Shown here piece after piece: positions 19,569 to 28,360 of a stretch of 64,000 nucleotides of DNA; position 1 is the stretch's first letter, and each line of letters opens with the position of its first letter. The notes beneath the pieces were generated by a model that searched no databases, had not been told where the DNA came from, and saw only the letters and a list, made by a program, of their open reading frames with translations. The translations under genes and the position numbers were made by a program. The stretch is from Polaromonas sp. (lineage in GTDB: Bacteria > Pseudomonadota > Gammaproteobacteria > Burkholderiales > Burkholderiaceae_C), in contig NZ_JAQSDA010000013.1 in the NCBI RefSeq assembly GCF_029945685.1, forward strand, positions 80,793 to 144,792, written 5' to 3'.

Positions 19569-20708
19569 ATGTCCAAGCCTTTTGATGTGTGTATCCGCGG
19601 TGACGGTGTGGTCGGCCGCACCCTGGCGCTGCTGCTGGCGCGCGAGCGCTTGCACGTGGCGCTGGTCGCCCGGCCTGCGCCGGCAGGCAACCCGGCAGAA
19701 GCCGCCGCCCCGCAGGATGTGCGGGCCTACGCCCTGAACAGCGCCTCGCGGCAACTGCTGACCTCGCTGAGGGCCTGGCCCGATGCGCCTGCAGCCACGC
19801 CGGTGCTGGAGATGCGCGTCTGGGGCGACGACGGGGGCCAGCTTGATTTTGCAGCCCCCCAAGGCGCCAGCGACGCGGCCCTGGCCTGGATCGTTGATGT
19901 ACCGGCGCTGGAGCGACAGCTGGCCGAAGCCGTGCGTTACCAGCCGCAGATCGAAACTGTGGAGACGCCGGTCAAGGCCGCGCTCACGGTGATCTGCGAG
20001 GGCCAGAAAAGCACCAGCCGCAACGAGTTCGGCGTGCAATGGATCGTCAAGCCCTACCCGCAAAAAGCCATGGCCGCCCGCCTGCAAAGCGACTTGGTGC
20101 ACCGGGGTGTGGCCCGCCAGTGGTTCCATACCGGCGAAATTCTGGCTCTTTTGCCGATTGGCGGCGTCGACGGGAACTCTGTGGCGCTGGTCTGGTCTGT
20201 CTCTGTGGAACGCGCAGCCGCGCTGGAGAAGTTGACCCCGGCAGAATTTTCCGCGGCGGTGCAAACCGTCTGCGGCGCCGAGGCAGGTTGCCTGCAGCTG
20301 GCGAGCAGCCTGTCGAGCTGGCCACTGGCGCTGTCGCGGGCCGAACGCTGGGTCGGTCCGGGCTGGGCGCTGGCCGGGGACGCTGCCCATGCCGTGCATC
20401 CGCTGGCGGGGCAGGGCCTGAACCTCGGCTTGGCCGATGCGGCCGGACTTGCGACCGTGATCCATGGGCGCGAATACTGGCGCGGTCTGGGCGACGAAAA
20501 GCTGTTGCGGCGTTACGAACGCTCCCGCAAGGCCGATGTAGCCGCCATGGGCGCGGTGACGGATGGACTGCACAGCCTGTTCGCGCAAAACGACGCGCGC
20601 TGGCAGGCATTGCGCAATTGGGGCATGAAGGGCTTTGCACGCAGTGGACCCCTGAAAGAATGGGTCACGCGCCAGGCCATGGGTTCATCGCATCATCGTC
20701 CGGGATGA
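19569..20708 (+). CDS. UbiH/UbiF-type FAD-dependent ubiquinone hydroxylase
   Basis: 379-residue flavoprotein monooxygenase. The N-terminal FAD-binding motif is FDVCIRGDGVVGRTLALLLARE. The family-defining C-terminal FAD/ribityl motif is WALAGDAAHAVHPLAGQGLNLGLADAAGL. It belongs to the UbiH/UbiF/UbiI/UbiM group that hydroxylates the ubiquinone ring. The middle region (about residues 135-200) is shorter and more divergent than in E. coli UbiH, so the position hydroxylated cannot be assigned. It lies 83 bp before dsbC in the same direction. Confidence 0.85.
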   Translation: MSKPFDVCIRGDGVVGRTLALLLARERLHVALVARPAPAGNPAEAAAPQDVRAYALNSASRQLLTSLRAWPDAPAATPVLEMRVWGDDGGQLDFAAPQGASDAALAWIVDVPALERQLAEAVRYQPQIETVETPVKAALTVICEGQKSTSRNEFGVQWIVKPYPQKAMAARLQSDLVHRGVARQWFHTGEILALLPIGGVDGNSVALVWSVSVERAAALEKLTPAEFSAAVQTVCGAEAGCLQLASSLSSWPLALSRAERWVGPGWALAGDAAHAVHPLAGQGLNLGLADAAGLATVIHGREYWRGLGDEKLLRRYERSRKADVAAMGAVTDGLHSLFAQNDARWQALRNWGMKGFARSGPLKEWVTRQAMGSSHHRPG

Positions 20709-20791
20709 CTAGCCCCTGGGCGGGAGCGGCACAAGAAACGACCGGACACGCGGTAAAGAGCATCAGAATTCATCACACAGACTGGAAAACA

Positions 20792-21508
20792 ATGACACTG
20801 TTCAAGACCATCATGACCGGCACACTGCTGGCCCTGAGCCTGAGCGCGTTTGCGCAGGAAGCGGCCATCCGCAAGAACCTGGCCGAACGCCTGCCGAACC
20901 TGCCCAACATCGACGAAATCAACAAGACCCCTATGGCCGGCCTGTATGAGGTGCGCGTCAACGGCAGCGATATTTTCTACACCGATGCCGAAGGCAACTA
21001 CCTGATCCAGGGCAACCTGATTGACACCAAGGTCAGGCGCAACCTGACGGAAGAACGCGTCGACAAGCTCAACGCGGTGTCTTTTGATGCGCTCCCGCTG
21101 AAAGACGCCTTCACCATTGTGCGCGGCAACGGCAAGCGCAAGATGGCGGTGTTCGAAGACCCGAACTGCGGCTATTGCAAACGTTTCGAACGTGACATGC
21201 AGAAGGTCAGTGACGTCACCATCTACATGTTCCTGTATCCCATCCTGAGCGCCGATTCGACGGAAAAATCCAAAAACATCTGGTGCGCCAAGGACAAAGC
21301 CAAGGCCTGGCAGGACCTGATGGTGCGTGACCAGCCGGTGGCCACCGCCAGCTGCGACGCTGGTGCGCTGGCGCGCAATATCGAGTTCGGCAAAAAACAC
21401 CGTATCACCGGAACACCGACGCTGATTTTTGCCGACGGCTCGCGTGTACCCGGCGCCATCAGCGCCCAGCAGGTCGAGAAATACCTGGCCGACGCGAAGG
21501 TCCAGTAA
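20792..21508 (+). CDS. dsbC: DsbC, periplasmic disulfide isomerase
   Basis: 238-residue periplasmic thiol:disulfide isomerase. A signal peptide (FKTIMTGTLLALSLSAFAQ) precedes the DsbC/G dimerisation domain (about 22-85) and a thioredoxin-fold domain with the active-site pair Cys126-Gly-Tyr-Cys129 in FEDPNCGYCKRFERD. The cis-Pro loop is TGTPTLIFADG. A second disulfide pair is present (IWCAKD and ATASCDAGAL). The start is the ATG at 20792. It should be kept reduced by a DsbD-type protein outside this window. Confidence 0.93.
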   Translation: MTLFKTIMTGTLLALSLSAFAQEAAIRKNLAERLPNLPNIDEINKTPMAGLYEVRVNGSDIFYTDAEGNYLIQGNLIDTKVRRNLTEERVDKLNAVSFDALPLKDAFTIVRGNGKRKMAVFEDPNCGYCKRFERDMQKVSDVTIYMFLYPILSADSTEKSKNIWCAKDKAKAWQDLMVRDQPVATASCDAGALARNIEFGKKHRITGTPTLIFADGSRVPGAISAQQVEKYLADAKVQ

Positions 21509-21549
21509 AAGCGCGACGCGCGGCCGGAGTTCATAGGCAAACCGGGCTT

Positions 21550-21586
21550 CCGCCCTTTTCGGGCGGGCGGCAGCCGCTCTTTTTTC
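21550..21586 (+). terminator. Possible terminator after dsbC
   Basis: A hairpin CCGCCC-TTTTC-GGGCGG (21550-21566), 40 bp after the dsbC stop, is followed by a second GC-rich stretch and a run of six Ts at 21580-21585. The T-run is not directly attached to the first stem, so this is a weak candidate. Confidence 0.4.
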
Positions 21587-21662
21587 TGTAGCAGGACGTC
21601 AGTTCGGGAAAGGCTCGGCTTGCCCCGGCCGAGGCAGGGCCGATGCGGTATTCTTTGAACCT

Positions 21663-23504
21663 ATGCCCAAACCTTCCGCCAAGCCCTCCGCAATACCTCC
21701 CGTCGGCGTCGACTACCGCGTCGAGGTCGCTGACCTCCACGCCCATCTGTTCCGTGTCACCCTGACCATTGCCCAGCCAGCCGCGCTGCAGCGGGTGGCG
21801 CTGCCGGTGTGGATTCCCGGAAGTTACCTGGTGCGCGAGTTCTCGAAGAACCTGCAGGGCCTGCGGGCGCGGCAAGGCGCCCGGGCGCTGCCTGCCGGCC
21901 AGATCGCGCAACTCGACAAATGCAGTTGGCAGATCCGTTGCAACGCGGACAGGCCCTTGGTGCTGGTCTACGAGGTTTATGCCAACGACAGCTCGGTACG
22001 CACCGCCTCGCTGGACGCGGGACGCGGCTTCTTCAACGGCAGTTCCCTGTGCCTGCGGGTCGAAGGCCACGACCAGGCGCCGCACCGGCTTGAAGTCATG
22101 GCCGCTCCGGCCATCAGCGGCTGGTCCGTGGCCACCGGACTGGACGCGGTGAAGGTCGACAAGCAGGGTTTTGGCAGCTACCTGGCCGCCAACTACGACG
22201 AACTGGTGGATTGCCCGGTGGAAATGGGGAATTTCTGGAGCGGCTCTTTTGTGGCCTGCGGTGTGCCGCACCGCTTTGTGGTGGCGGGCGCCACGGCCAG
22301 CTTTGACGGGGCCCGGCTGCTCGCCGACACCCGCAAAATCTGCGAAGCGCAAATCCGCCTGTGGCATGGCAACAAAAAACCGCCACACAAAGACTACGTG
22401 TTCATGCTCCACGCCGTGGACGACGGCTATGGCGGGCTGGAGCACCGCAATTCCACCGCACTGATCTGCAAACGCCAGGACTTGCCGCGCCTGGGCAGCA
22501 GCAAGCTTCCCGAGGGATACACCACGCTGCGCGGGCTGATCAGTCATGAATATTTCCACACTTGGAACGTCAAGCGCCTGCGCCCCGCGGAGTTCGGCAG
22601 TTACAACTACAGCGGTGAAAATTACACGCAGCTGCTCTGGTTTTTTGAAGGCTTCACCAGTTACTACGACGAACTGATCCTGTGCCGCGCGGGCCTGATC
22701 GACGAAGCGGCCTATTTGCGACTTCTGAACAAGACCATCAATCAGGTCATGCAGACCCCGGGACGCTTGGTGCAGTCGGTGGCCCAGGCCAGTTTTGACG
22801 CCTGGGTCAAGTACTACCGCCAGGATGAAAACACGCCGAATGCCACAGTCAGTTATTACACCAAGGGCGCTTTGGTCGCCTTGTGCCTTGATCTGAGCCT
22901 GCGTGCTGAAAGCAAGGACACGGTCCTGGCCACCCTGGACGACGTGATGCGCAGCCTGTGGCTGCGGTGCCGCGGCGGTGTGATGTGCGAAGCGGATGTC
23001 GCCGCCGCACTGCAGGGTGTGGGCGGCCGCTCCTACGCGGCAGAAATCGCCCGCTGGGTGCATGGGAAGAGCGAGCTGCCGTTGAAAGACCTGCTGCAAC
23101 GCCACGGCGTTGCCGTGCTTGAGGAGCCGGCGCAGCTTGCGCAGGCGCTGGGCCTGCGGGTGCAGGAAACGGGCGGCAGTATCCATGTCAAGACGGTCCT
23201 GCGCGGCGGTGCGGCCGAGCGGGCCGGCTTTGCCGCCGGCGACGAGTGGATTGGCCTTGAAACACCGGTGACCGGAAAGAGCCGCAAAACGGCCCAGCTG
23301 CCTCACCCCGGCTGGCGCCTGGGCAAGCTCGATGAGTTGCCGTTTTACGCCGGGGCCAGCAAAAAGATCACGGCGCTGGTGGCGCGCGACAAACGCCTGC
23401 TCCGTCTGGAATTGACGATACCGCCAGAGACAAGCACCTGGCGGCTGCAGGCCAAGGATGCTGCGTTGGTGAAAAAGTGGCTGGTGTCCGCCAGCGGAAC
23501 CTGA
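21663..23504 (+). CDS. M61 family metallopeptidase with PDZ domain
   Basis: 613-residue glycyl-aminopeptidase-like enzyme of MEROPS family M61. An N-terminal beta domain (RVEVADLHAHLFRVTLTI...LPVWIPGSYLVREFSKNL) precedes a thermolysin-like domain with the zinc motif His295-Glu296-x-x-His299 (SHEYFHTWNVKRLRP) and downstream Glu in LLWFFEGFTSYYDEL. A C-terminal PDZ-like domain sits near residues 490-585 (IHVKTVLRGGAAERAGFAAGDEWIGL). I see no signal peptide, so it is probably cytoplasmic. Substrate unknown; M61 enzymes prefer N-terminal Gly or Ala. Confidence 0.9.
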   Translation: MPKPSAKPSAIPPVGVDYRVEVADLHAHLFRVTLTIAQPAALQRVALPVWIPGSYLVREFSKNLQGLRARQGARALPAGQIAQLDKCSWQIRCNADRPLVLVYEVYANDSSVRTASLDAGRGFFNGSSLCLRVEGHDQAPHRLEVMAAPAISGWSVATGLDAVKVDKQGFGSYLAANYDELVDCPVEMGNFWSGSFVACGVPHRFVVAGATASFDGARLLADTRKICEAQIRLWHGNKKPPHKDYVFMLHAVDDGYGGLEHRNSTALICKRQDLPRLGSSKLPEGYTTLRGLISHEYFHTWNVKRLRPAEFGSYNYSGENYTQLLWFFEGFTSYYDELILCRAGLIDEAAYLRLLNKTINQVMQTPGRLVQSVAQASFDAWVKYYRQDENTPNATVSYYTKGALVALCLDLSLRAESKDTVLATLDDVMRSLWLRCRGGVMCEADVAAALQGVGGRSYAAEIARWVHGKSELPLKDLLQRHGVAVLEEPAQLAQALGLRVQETGGSIHVKTVLRGGAAERAGFAAGDEWIGLETPVTGKSRKTAQLPHPGWRLGKLDELPFYAGASKKITALVARDKRLLRLELTIPPETSTWRLQAKDAALVKKWLVSASGT

Positions 23505-23513
23505 GCCCGGGAC

Positions 23514-24029
23514 TCAGCCTTCAGGCATCTGCGCCTCAATCTGGGCCACAAAACGCTCGGCTTCGGCGCTGCCCTTGATCTCGCGAACAACCTCACGGGC
23601 TCGCTTGATCAAGGCGACAAAATCGGCCAGGTCGCGCGCGCTCTCGATCTTGATGCACAGCGGCTCGGCCAACGGGCCCAGCAGGTGCTCCAGCAAATGC
23701 GAGGAAAAACGCTGCGCCTGCGCCAGGTTGGCCGCGCGCTGCGCGGATGCCGTCGCAGCGGGCTGCTGCGGGACACCTGCCGACTCCAGCGCGGCCGGCA
23801 TGGTTTTTTCTTCGATCCCCGCCGGCGCTACCAGACCCTCGGCTTCGAGTTCTGAAAGCCGCCCGGGATCACCCAGCGCCGACGCCATGGTGGCCAGTTC
23901 GGCATGGGTTCTTTTGCCGTCAACCATGATCAACAGGGAACGCAACCGGGGGGGCAGGCCTGATTGCCGGTTCGCAATCGCTTCCGTCCCCTTCTGCGTC
24001 TTGTGATAGATCACTTGCTTGTCCGGCAT
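23514..24029 (-). CDS. Conserved hypothetical protein
   Basis: 171-residue protein I cannot assign. The first 75 residues (KTQKGTEAIANRQSGLPPRLRSLLIMVDGKRTHAELATMASALGDPGRLSELEAEGLV) look like a small winged-helix-like module seen in unknown proteins of Comamonadaceae. A Pro/Ala linker and a helical C-terminal half follow. The ATG at 24029 is chosen because AGGAGG stands 7 bases upstream; 14 more codons are open but have no such site. It converges on the M61 peptidase gene, with 9 bp between stops. Confidence 0.65.
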   Translation of the reverse strand: MPDKQVIYHKTQKGTEAIANRQSGLPPRLRSLLIMVDGKRTHAELATMASALGDPGRLSELEAEGLVAPAGIEEKTMPAALESAGVPQQPAATASAQRAANLAQAQRFSSHLLEHLLGPLAEPLCIKIESARDLADFVALIKRAREVVREIKGSAEAERFVAQIEAQMPEG

Positions 24030-24123
24030 GGCAACCTCCTGAAACCTTTTGGCGGGCCAGTCTAAAACCAAAAAAGCGCAACGTCGAGTGGGTGCTTACC
24101 CCGAAAAAGGGAAGCAGCAAAGT

Positions 24124-25416
24124 TCAGTGCCGGCGATCCAGCACCCGTTTGGCCTTGCCCAGACTACGCTCCACGCCGCCCTCCGCGCGCAACTCGATAT
24201 CCACACTGGTGCCAATGTAGGCCTTGATCTCATGCTGCAGCATACGGGCGGCGGCCTGCGCAGACGCGCTGTCGGGGGCCAGTCCGGGACGGGTCTCCAC
24301 CGCCACGCGCAGGCAGTCCATATTGCCTTCACGGGTCAGAATGCACTGGTAATGCGGTGCAAGCTCATGGCGTTTGAGAATTAGCTCCTCGATCTGCGTC
24401 GGAAACACGTTGACGCCGCGCACGATCATCATGTCGTCGCTGCGGCCGGTGATTTTTTCCATGCGGCGCATGCTGCGGGCCGTGCCCGGCAGCAGGCGCG
24501 TGAGGTCGCGTGTGCGGTAACGGATGATGGGCAGCGCTTCCTTGCTCAGGCTGGTAAACACCAGCTCGCCGATCTCGCCGTCGGGCAACAGCTCGCCGCT
24601 GACGGGGTCGATGATCTCGGGGTAAAAATGGTCTTCCCAGATGGTCGGGCCGTCCTTGGTTTCTACACACTCGCTGGCCACGCCCGGGCCGATGACCTCG
24701 CTCAGGCCATAGATGTCCACCGCATCGATGCCCATGCGTTGCTCAATCGCAAGGCGCATGTCGTTGGTCCAGGGTTCGGCACCGAAGATGCCGGTACGCA
24801 GGCTGGCGTCGGTGGGGGACAGCCCCTGCTTTTCAAACTCGTCGGCAATTGCCAGCATGTAGCTGGGCGTCACCATGATGATGTCGGGCTTGAAATCGGT
24901 GATCAGCTGCACCTGGCGCTCGGTCTGCCCGCCGCCGAAGGGAACGACGGTCAGACCCAGCTTTTCAGCGCCATAATGCGCGCCCAGCCCGCCCGTGAAC
25001 AGGCCATAGCCGTAGCTGATGTGCACCAGATCGCCCGGACGGGCCCCTGCCGCGCGTATGCTGCGGGCGACACAGCCGGCCCACATGTCCACGTCATTTT
25101 TTGTATAGGCCACCACCGTCGGTTTGCCGGTGGTGCCGCTGGAGGCATGGATGCGCACACACTGCTCGCGCGGCACCGCGAACATGCCGAAGGGATAACT
25201 GGCGCGCAGGTCGTGTTTGGTGGTGAAGGGAAACTTCGCCAGGTCAGCCAGCGACTTGCAATCGTCCGGATGCACACCAGCGGCAACGAACTTGGCCTTG
25301 TAGACCGGCGAATGCCGGTACGCATGCTGCAACGTGGACTGCAGGCGCTTGAGCTGCAGGGCGCGCAGTTCGTCGAGACTGGCCTTTTCAATCGGTTCGA
25401 GCGGAAAATTTTTCAT
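24124..25416 (-). CDS. paaK: Phenylacetate-CoA ligase
   Basis: First enzyme of aerobic phenylacetate degradation: forms phenylacetyl-CoA from phenylacetate, ATP and CoA. The 430-residue ANL-superfamily protein has the P-loop IHASSGTTGKPTVVAYT, the central VDIYGLSEVIGPGVASEC, the hinge YRTRDLTRLLPG and MEKITGRSDDMMIVRGVNVFP. The N-terminal ETxxxxELxxLQxxRLxxTL pattern typical of PaaK is present as ASLDELRALQLKRLQSTL. The ATG overlaps the paaI stop by 4 bases. It ends the paaG-paaI-paaK operon. Confidence 0.95.
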   Translation of the reverse strand: MKNFPLEPIEKASLDELRALQLKRLQSTLQHAYRHSPVYKAKFVAAGVHPDDCKSLADLAKFPFTTKHDLRASYPFGMFAVPREQCVRIHASSGTTGKPTVVAYTKNDVDMWAGCVARSIRAAGARPGDLVHISYGYGLFTGGLGAHYGAEKLGLTVVPFGGGQTERQVQLITDFKPDIIMVTPSYMLAIADEFEKQGLSPTDASLRTGIFGAEPWTNDMRLAIEQRMGIDAVDIYGLSEVIGPGVASECVETKDGPTIWEDHFYPEIIDPVSGELLPDGEIGELVFTSLSKEALPIIRYRTRDLTRLLPGTARSMRRMEKITGRSDDMMIVRGVNVFPTQIEELILKRHELAPHYQCILTREGNMDCLRVAVETRPGLAPDSASAQAAARMLQHEIKAYIGTSVDIELRAEGGVERSLGKAKRVLDRRH

Positions 25417-25859
25417 GCGGCCTCCACACCGGCCACCGGGATGACAGCACCTGCAATCTGCGCACTTTTCCCGCGGAACATCGCAATGATCTCACCGCGC
25501 TGGTTGCTGACCTTCATGTCATAAATGCCGTGCCGGCCCTGCAGCGTCTGCTCCACCCCTTCACAGGTCAGCACGTCACCGAGCTGGCCGGGCTTGAGAA
25601 ACTCGATGCTGCAGCCCGCCGCCACCGCGACCTTGTTGTAGCTGTTGCAGGCAAAGGCAAAGGTCGAGTCGGCCAGCGTGAAAATCAGTCCGCCATGGCA
25701 GATCTTGTGGCCGTTGAGCATGGGCTCACGCACAGCCATGCGCATCACCGCACGGCCGGGTGCGCAGGACACCAGTTCCATCTGCATGAAGTCGCGTGAG
25801 GCACGGTCGGCGGCAAACATGGATTCGCCCACAGCCTGGGCCAGTTGCTGGGCATCCAT
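25413..25859 (-). CDS. paaI: PaaI hotdog-fold acyl-CoA thioesterase
   Basis: 148-residue hotdog-fold thioesterase of the phenylacetate pathway, which releases CoA from dead-end or hydroxylated phenylacetyl-CoA intermediates. The catalytic stretch NGHKICHGGLIFTLADSTFAFACNSYN contains the Asp expected for PaaI. It overlaps paaK by 4 bases and starts directly after the paaG stop (25860), so it is translationally coupled on both sides. Confidence 0.92.
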   Translation of the reverse strand: MDAQQLAQAVGESMFAADRASRDFMQMELVSCAPGRAVMRMAVREPMLNGHKICHGGLIFTLADSTFAFACNSYNKVAVAAGCSIEFLKPGQLGDVLTCEGVEQTLQGRHGIYDMKVSNQRGEIIAMFRGKSAQIAGAVIPVAGVEAA

Positions 25860-26675
25860 CTAGTTGCCCCTGAACGCTGCTGGGCGCTTCTCAAGGAAGG
25901 CCATCACGCCTTCGATGTAATCGTGGGTGCGGCCCAGCGCCGACTGGGTGTCGCGCTCCTGGTCCAGCTGGGCATCCAGGCCCCGGCTGGCGCCTTCGCT
26001 GAGCAGACGCCGCGTCTCCACCAGGGCGCGGGTCGGCATGACGGCCAGGCGTGCGGCCAGCGCCATGGCCTTGTCCAGGCAGTCTTCGCCCTCGGCCGCC
26101 ACGTCCCAGATCATTCCCCACTCTTTCGCGTCCTTCGCGCTGAGCTTGTCGCCCAGCATGGCCAGCCCCAGCGCCCGCGCCAGGCCCAGGCGCTTGACCA
26201 GAAACCAGGAGCCGCCGGCATCAGGCACCAGGCCGATCTTGCTGAAGGCCTGGATGAAGCTGGCACCCTGCGCGGCAATTGCCAGGTCGCAGGTCATGGC
26301 CAGCGAGGCGCCCGCGCCGGCGGCCACGCCGTTCACCGCGGCAATCGTCGGCACGCGCAGCTTCTGCAGGCGCCGCACCGTCGGGTTGAAGGCCTGGTCG
26401 ATGATGGGCCCGGGGTCCGCACGTTCGACGAGGTTGGGGCCGGGTTCGAAGTCGAACTCGGCCAGATCGGCACCCGCACAGAAACCTCGGCCGGCGCCAG
26501 TGATCACGAGGGCACGCAGCGACGGATCGGCCTCCACGGCGTCCAGCGCGGTCCAGAGCTGCTGGTGCATCTGGCGGGTAAAGCTGTTCAGGGCCTGCGG
26601 CCGGTTCAGCGTCACGAGCGCCACGGCGCCCCGTGTGGACAGCAGCACGGCAGGTTCGGAAGGGACATCGGTCAT
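25860..26675 (-). CDS. paaG: PaaG-type enoyl-CoA hydratase/isomerase
   Basis: 271-residue crotonase-fold enzyme, by context the 1,2-epoxyphenylacetyl-CoA isomerase (oxepin-CoA forming). Oxyanion-hole motifs are [12 protein letters not shown] and [19 protein letters not shown]. The isomerase-type Asp occurs in [15 protein letters not shown], where hydratases carry Glu. I chose the ATG at 26675 (MTDVPSEP) because AGGAG stands 6 bases upstream; an ATG two codons earlier lies inside that site. First gene of the paaGIK operon, 25 bp downstream of the TetR-type palindrome. Confidence 0.88.
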   Translation of the reverse strand: MTDVPSEPAVLLSTRGAVALVTLNRPQALNSFTRQMHQQLWTALDAVEADPSLRALVITGAGRGFCAGADLAEFDFEPGPNLVERADPGPIIDQAFNPTVRRLQKLRVPTIAAVNGVAAGAGASLAMTCDLAIAAQGASFIQAFSKIGLVPDAGGSWFLVKRLGLARALGLAMLGDKLSAKDAKEWGMIWDVAAEGEDCLDKAMALAARLAVMPTRALVETRRLLSEGASRGLDAQLDQERDTQSALGRTHDYIEGVMAFLEKRPAAFRGN

Positions 26676-26699
26676 AAGCATCTCCTGCTTCGAATCTAG

Positions 26700-26727
26700 C
26701 ATTAACCGACCGTCAGGTCGGTTAATG
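26700..26727. promoter_or_regulatory. Perfect palindrome, probable PaaR (TetR family) operator
   Basis: 28-bp perfect inverted repeat: arms CATTAACCGACC and GGTCGGTTAATG around the spacer GTCA. It lies between divergent paaG (starts 26675) and the enoyl-CoA hydratase gene (starts 26809), so one bound dimer could control both. The ACCGACC/GGTCGGT core matches what I recall of TetR-type PaaR operators for phenylacetate genes in betaproteobacteria. No regulator gene lies in this window. Confidence 0.75.
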
Positions 26728-26808
26728 TTTTCCCTTGCTTTTCCACCGTGTGGCGCACCGGCCAGGCCAAAGGATCGTGGCATGATTCAGCCTCACAAGG
26801 AACCCGCC

Positions 26809-27585
26809 ATGACTTACGAATTGATCCAGACCCGCACCGAAGGCCGCGTCGCCATCGTCACCCTGAACCGGCCCAAACAGCTCAATGCACTCAACGACCA
26901 GCTGATGGACGAGCTGGGCGCCGCGCTCAAGGCCTTCGACGCGGACGACAACATCGGCTGCATGATCCTGACCGGCAGCGAAAAAGCCTTTGCGGCCGGC
27001 GCCGACATCGGCGCGATGGCAAGCTACAGCTTTTCCGACGTCTACAAGGGCGACTACATCACGCGCAACTGGGAGCAGATCCGCAGCATCCGCAAGCCGG
27101 TGATCGCCGCCGTCAGCGGCTTTGCGCTCGGCGGCGGCTGCGAGCTGGCCATGATGTGCGACTTCATCATTGCCGCCGACAACGCCCGCTTCGGCCAGCC
27201 CGAGATCAAGCTGGGCATCATCCCCGGCTCGGGCGGCACGCAGCGCCTGCCGCGCGCCGTCGGCAAGGCCAAGGCCATGGACCTGGTCCTGACAGGTCGC
27301 ATGATGGATGCCGTGGAAGCCGAACGCAGCGGGCTCGTTAGCCGTGTGGTACCGCTGGACAAGCTCATGGAGGAAGCCCTGGGCGCCGCGCTGCAGATCT
27401 GCGACTACGGACAGATCGCCGTGATGGCCGCCAAGGAGGCCGTGAACCGCGCCTACGAAGGCACCTTGGCGGACGGCATCATGTTCGAACGGCGCCTGTT
27501 CCACGCGACCTTTGCCACCGAGGACCAGAAGGAAGGCATGGACGCTTTTGTGGGCAAGCGCAAGGCCGCCTTTAAAAATCGATAG
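26809..27585 (+). CDS. Enoyl-CoA hydratase (PaaF-like)
   Basis: 258-residue crotonase-family hydratase. Both catalytic Glu motifs are present: [27 protein letters not shown] and the following [29 protein letters not shown] forms the first oxyanion-hole segment. The start is the ATG at 26809 with AAGGA upstream. It is divergent from paaG across the shared palindrome, which supports a role as the 2,3-dehydroadipyl-CoA hydratase PaaF, but the sequence also fits a general short-chain beta-oxidation hydratase. Confidence 0.85.
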   Translation: MTYELIQTRTEGRVAIVTLNRPKQLNALNDQLMDELGAALKAFDADDNIGCMILTGSEKAFAAGADIGAMASYSFSDVYKGDYITRNWEQIRSIRKPVIAAVSGFALGGGCELAMMCDFIIAADNARFGQPEIKLGIIPGSGGTQRLPRAVGKAKAMDLVLTGRMMDAVEAERSGLVSRVVPLDKLMEEALGAALQICDYGQIAVMAAKEAVNRAYEGTLADGIMFERRLFHATFATEDQKEGMDAFVGKRKAAFKNR

Positions 27586-27631
27586 CGCAATGGGACGACC
27601 GGCGCTTTCATTGGGCCTGTGAAAGAGCCGC

Positions 27632-27637
27632 TATAAT
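27632..27637 (+). promoter_or_regulatory. -10 element of the tRNA-Met promoter
   Basis: A perfect TATAAT lies 11 bp before the mature tRNA 5' end, right for transcription starting near +1 of a short 5' leader. I find no strong -35 hexamer at the ideal distance (TTGGGC at 27611 is 15 bp away). Confidence 0.55.
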
Positions 27638-27648
27638 ATCGGTCGCGC

Positions 27649-27725
27649 GGTGATATAGCTCAGTTGGTTAGAGCGCAGCATTCATAATGCTGATGTCGGT
27701 GGTTCAAGTCCACCTATCACCACCA
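27649..27725 (+). tRNA. tRNA-Met (CAT), elongator
   Basis: 77-nt tRNA with the CCA end encoded. Acceptor arms GGTGATA and TATCACC pair perfectly. The D arm is GCTC/GAGC. The anticodon stem CAGCA/TGCTG encloses TTCATAA with anticodon CAT. The T arm is GGTGG-TTCAAGT-CCACC. The first acceptor pair (G-C) is a normal Watson-Crick pair, unlike bacterial initiator tRNA. A TATAAT box lies upstream and a terminator hairpin follows 11 bp after the end. Confidence 0.95.
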
Positions 27726-27736
27726 CGGTTTCGCGG

Positions 27737-27768
27737 AGCCCCAGAGGTCTGAACTTCTGGGGCTTTGT
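27737..27768 (+). terminator. Terminator hairpin after tRNA-Met
   Basis: Nine-bp perfect stem AGCCCCAGA / TCTGGGGCT with a 10-nt loop, followed by TTGTTA. The stem is strong but the T-run short, so read-through into the next gene (27795) is possible. Confidence 0.65.
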
Positions 27769-27794
27769 TACTTCACAGCCTCTGGACATAAACC

Positions 27795-28265
27795 ATGAAA
27801 CGCTGCCTGCACTTCCTGTCCCTGTCCCTGGCCCTGCCCGCCGCTGTGATCGCCGTCCTGATGACGCTGGCAAGCCTGTTCGCCACGGCGGCGCTGGCCC
27901 AGACCGACGAAGTCCCCAGCGTCCGCAATTTCCCCAAGGCTGCCCTGCGCGGCCTGCTGGTGGTCCGGGCACCGCCCGACATCAGCCTCAATGGCAAGGC
28001 CGACCGCCTGTCTCCCGGTGCCCGCATACGCAACGCCAACAACAACTTTGTGTTGTCGGGCACCCTGCTGGGCCAGGAGTTGCTGGTCAACTACACCCGC
28101 GACAGTGCCGGTCTGGTGTACGAGGTCTGGGTGCTGACCACCGAGGAAGCCAAGGAAAAACGCGCCGGCCTGTCCACGCGCAATTTCATCTTCAGCTTCG
28201 AGGGCGAAGCCGCACCGCAGGACGACGGCAAGACCCCCTATAACCAGCTGCCCCGCTACAAATAG
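27795..28265 (+). CDS. Small secreted hypothetical protein
   Basis: 156-residue protein not recognised by family. A clear signal peptide (LHFLSLSLALPAAVIAVLMTLASLF, then ATAALAQ with a likely AxA cleavage site near residue 35) is followed by a ~120-residue periplasmic domain: SVRNFPKAALRGLLVVRAPPDISLNGKADRLSPGARIRNANNNFVLSGTLLG. The pattern resembles unknown exported proteins of Burkholderiales with an 'RLSPGARIR...' motif. It sits between tRNA-Met and miaB; 95 bp containing family A repeat copy 2 separate it from miaB. Confidence 0.75.
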   Translation: MKRCLHFLSLSLALPAAVIAVLMTLASLFATAALAQTDEVPSVRNFPKAALRGLLVVRAPPDISLNGKADRLSPGARIRNANNNFVLSGTLLGQELLVNYTRDSAGLVYEVWVLTTEEAKEKRAGLSTRNFIFSFEGEAAPQDDGKTPYNQLPRYK

Positions 28266-28301
28266 CCGGTCCCGCGCCTTCCCGCCCGCCGTTTTGAACA
28301 A

Positions 28302-28359
28302 AACAGGCCTCCAGCCCTTTACTGGCGTGCGCCAGTAGCTCCCAATTCGATAGCAAATT
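28302..28359 (-). repeat. Family A interspersed repeat, copy 2 (in the miaB leader)
   Basis: Minus-oriented copy directly before the miaB ATG. On the minus strand it reads GCTAT-N7-GGAGC, then an 8-bp hairpin TACTGGCG-CA-CGCCAGTA, then AAGGGCTGGAGGCC and a T-rich end. Because it ends one base before the miaB start it must form most of the miaB 5' leader or ribosome-binding region; I see no good Shine-Dalgarno there. Confidence 0.72.
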
Positions 28360-28360
28360 C

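Noticed and set aside
21531..23306. A 591-codon minus-strand open frame
   Set aside because: Antisense to the M61 peptidase with its HEYFH motif; no domain in the antisense product.
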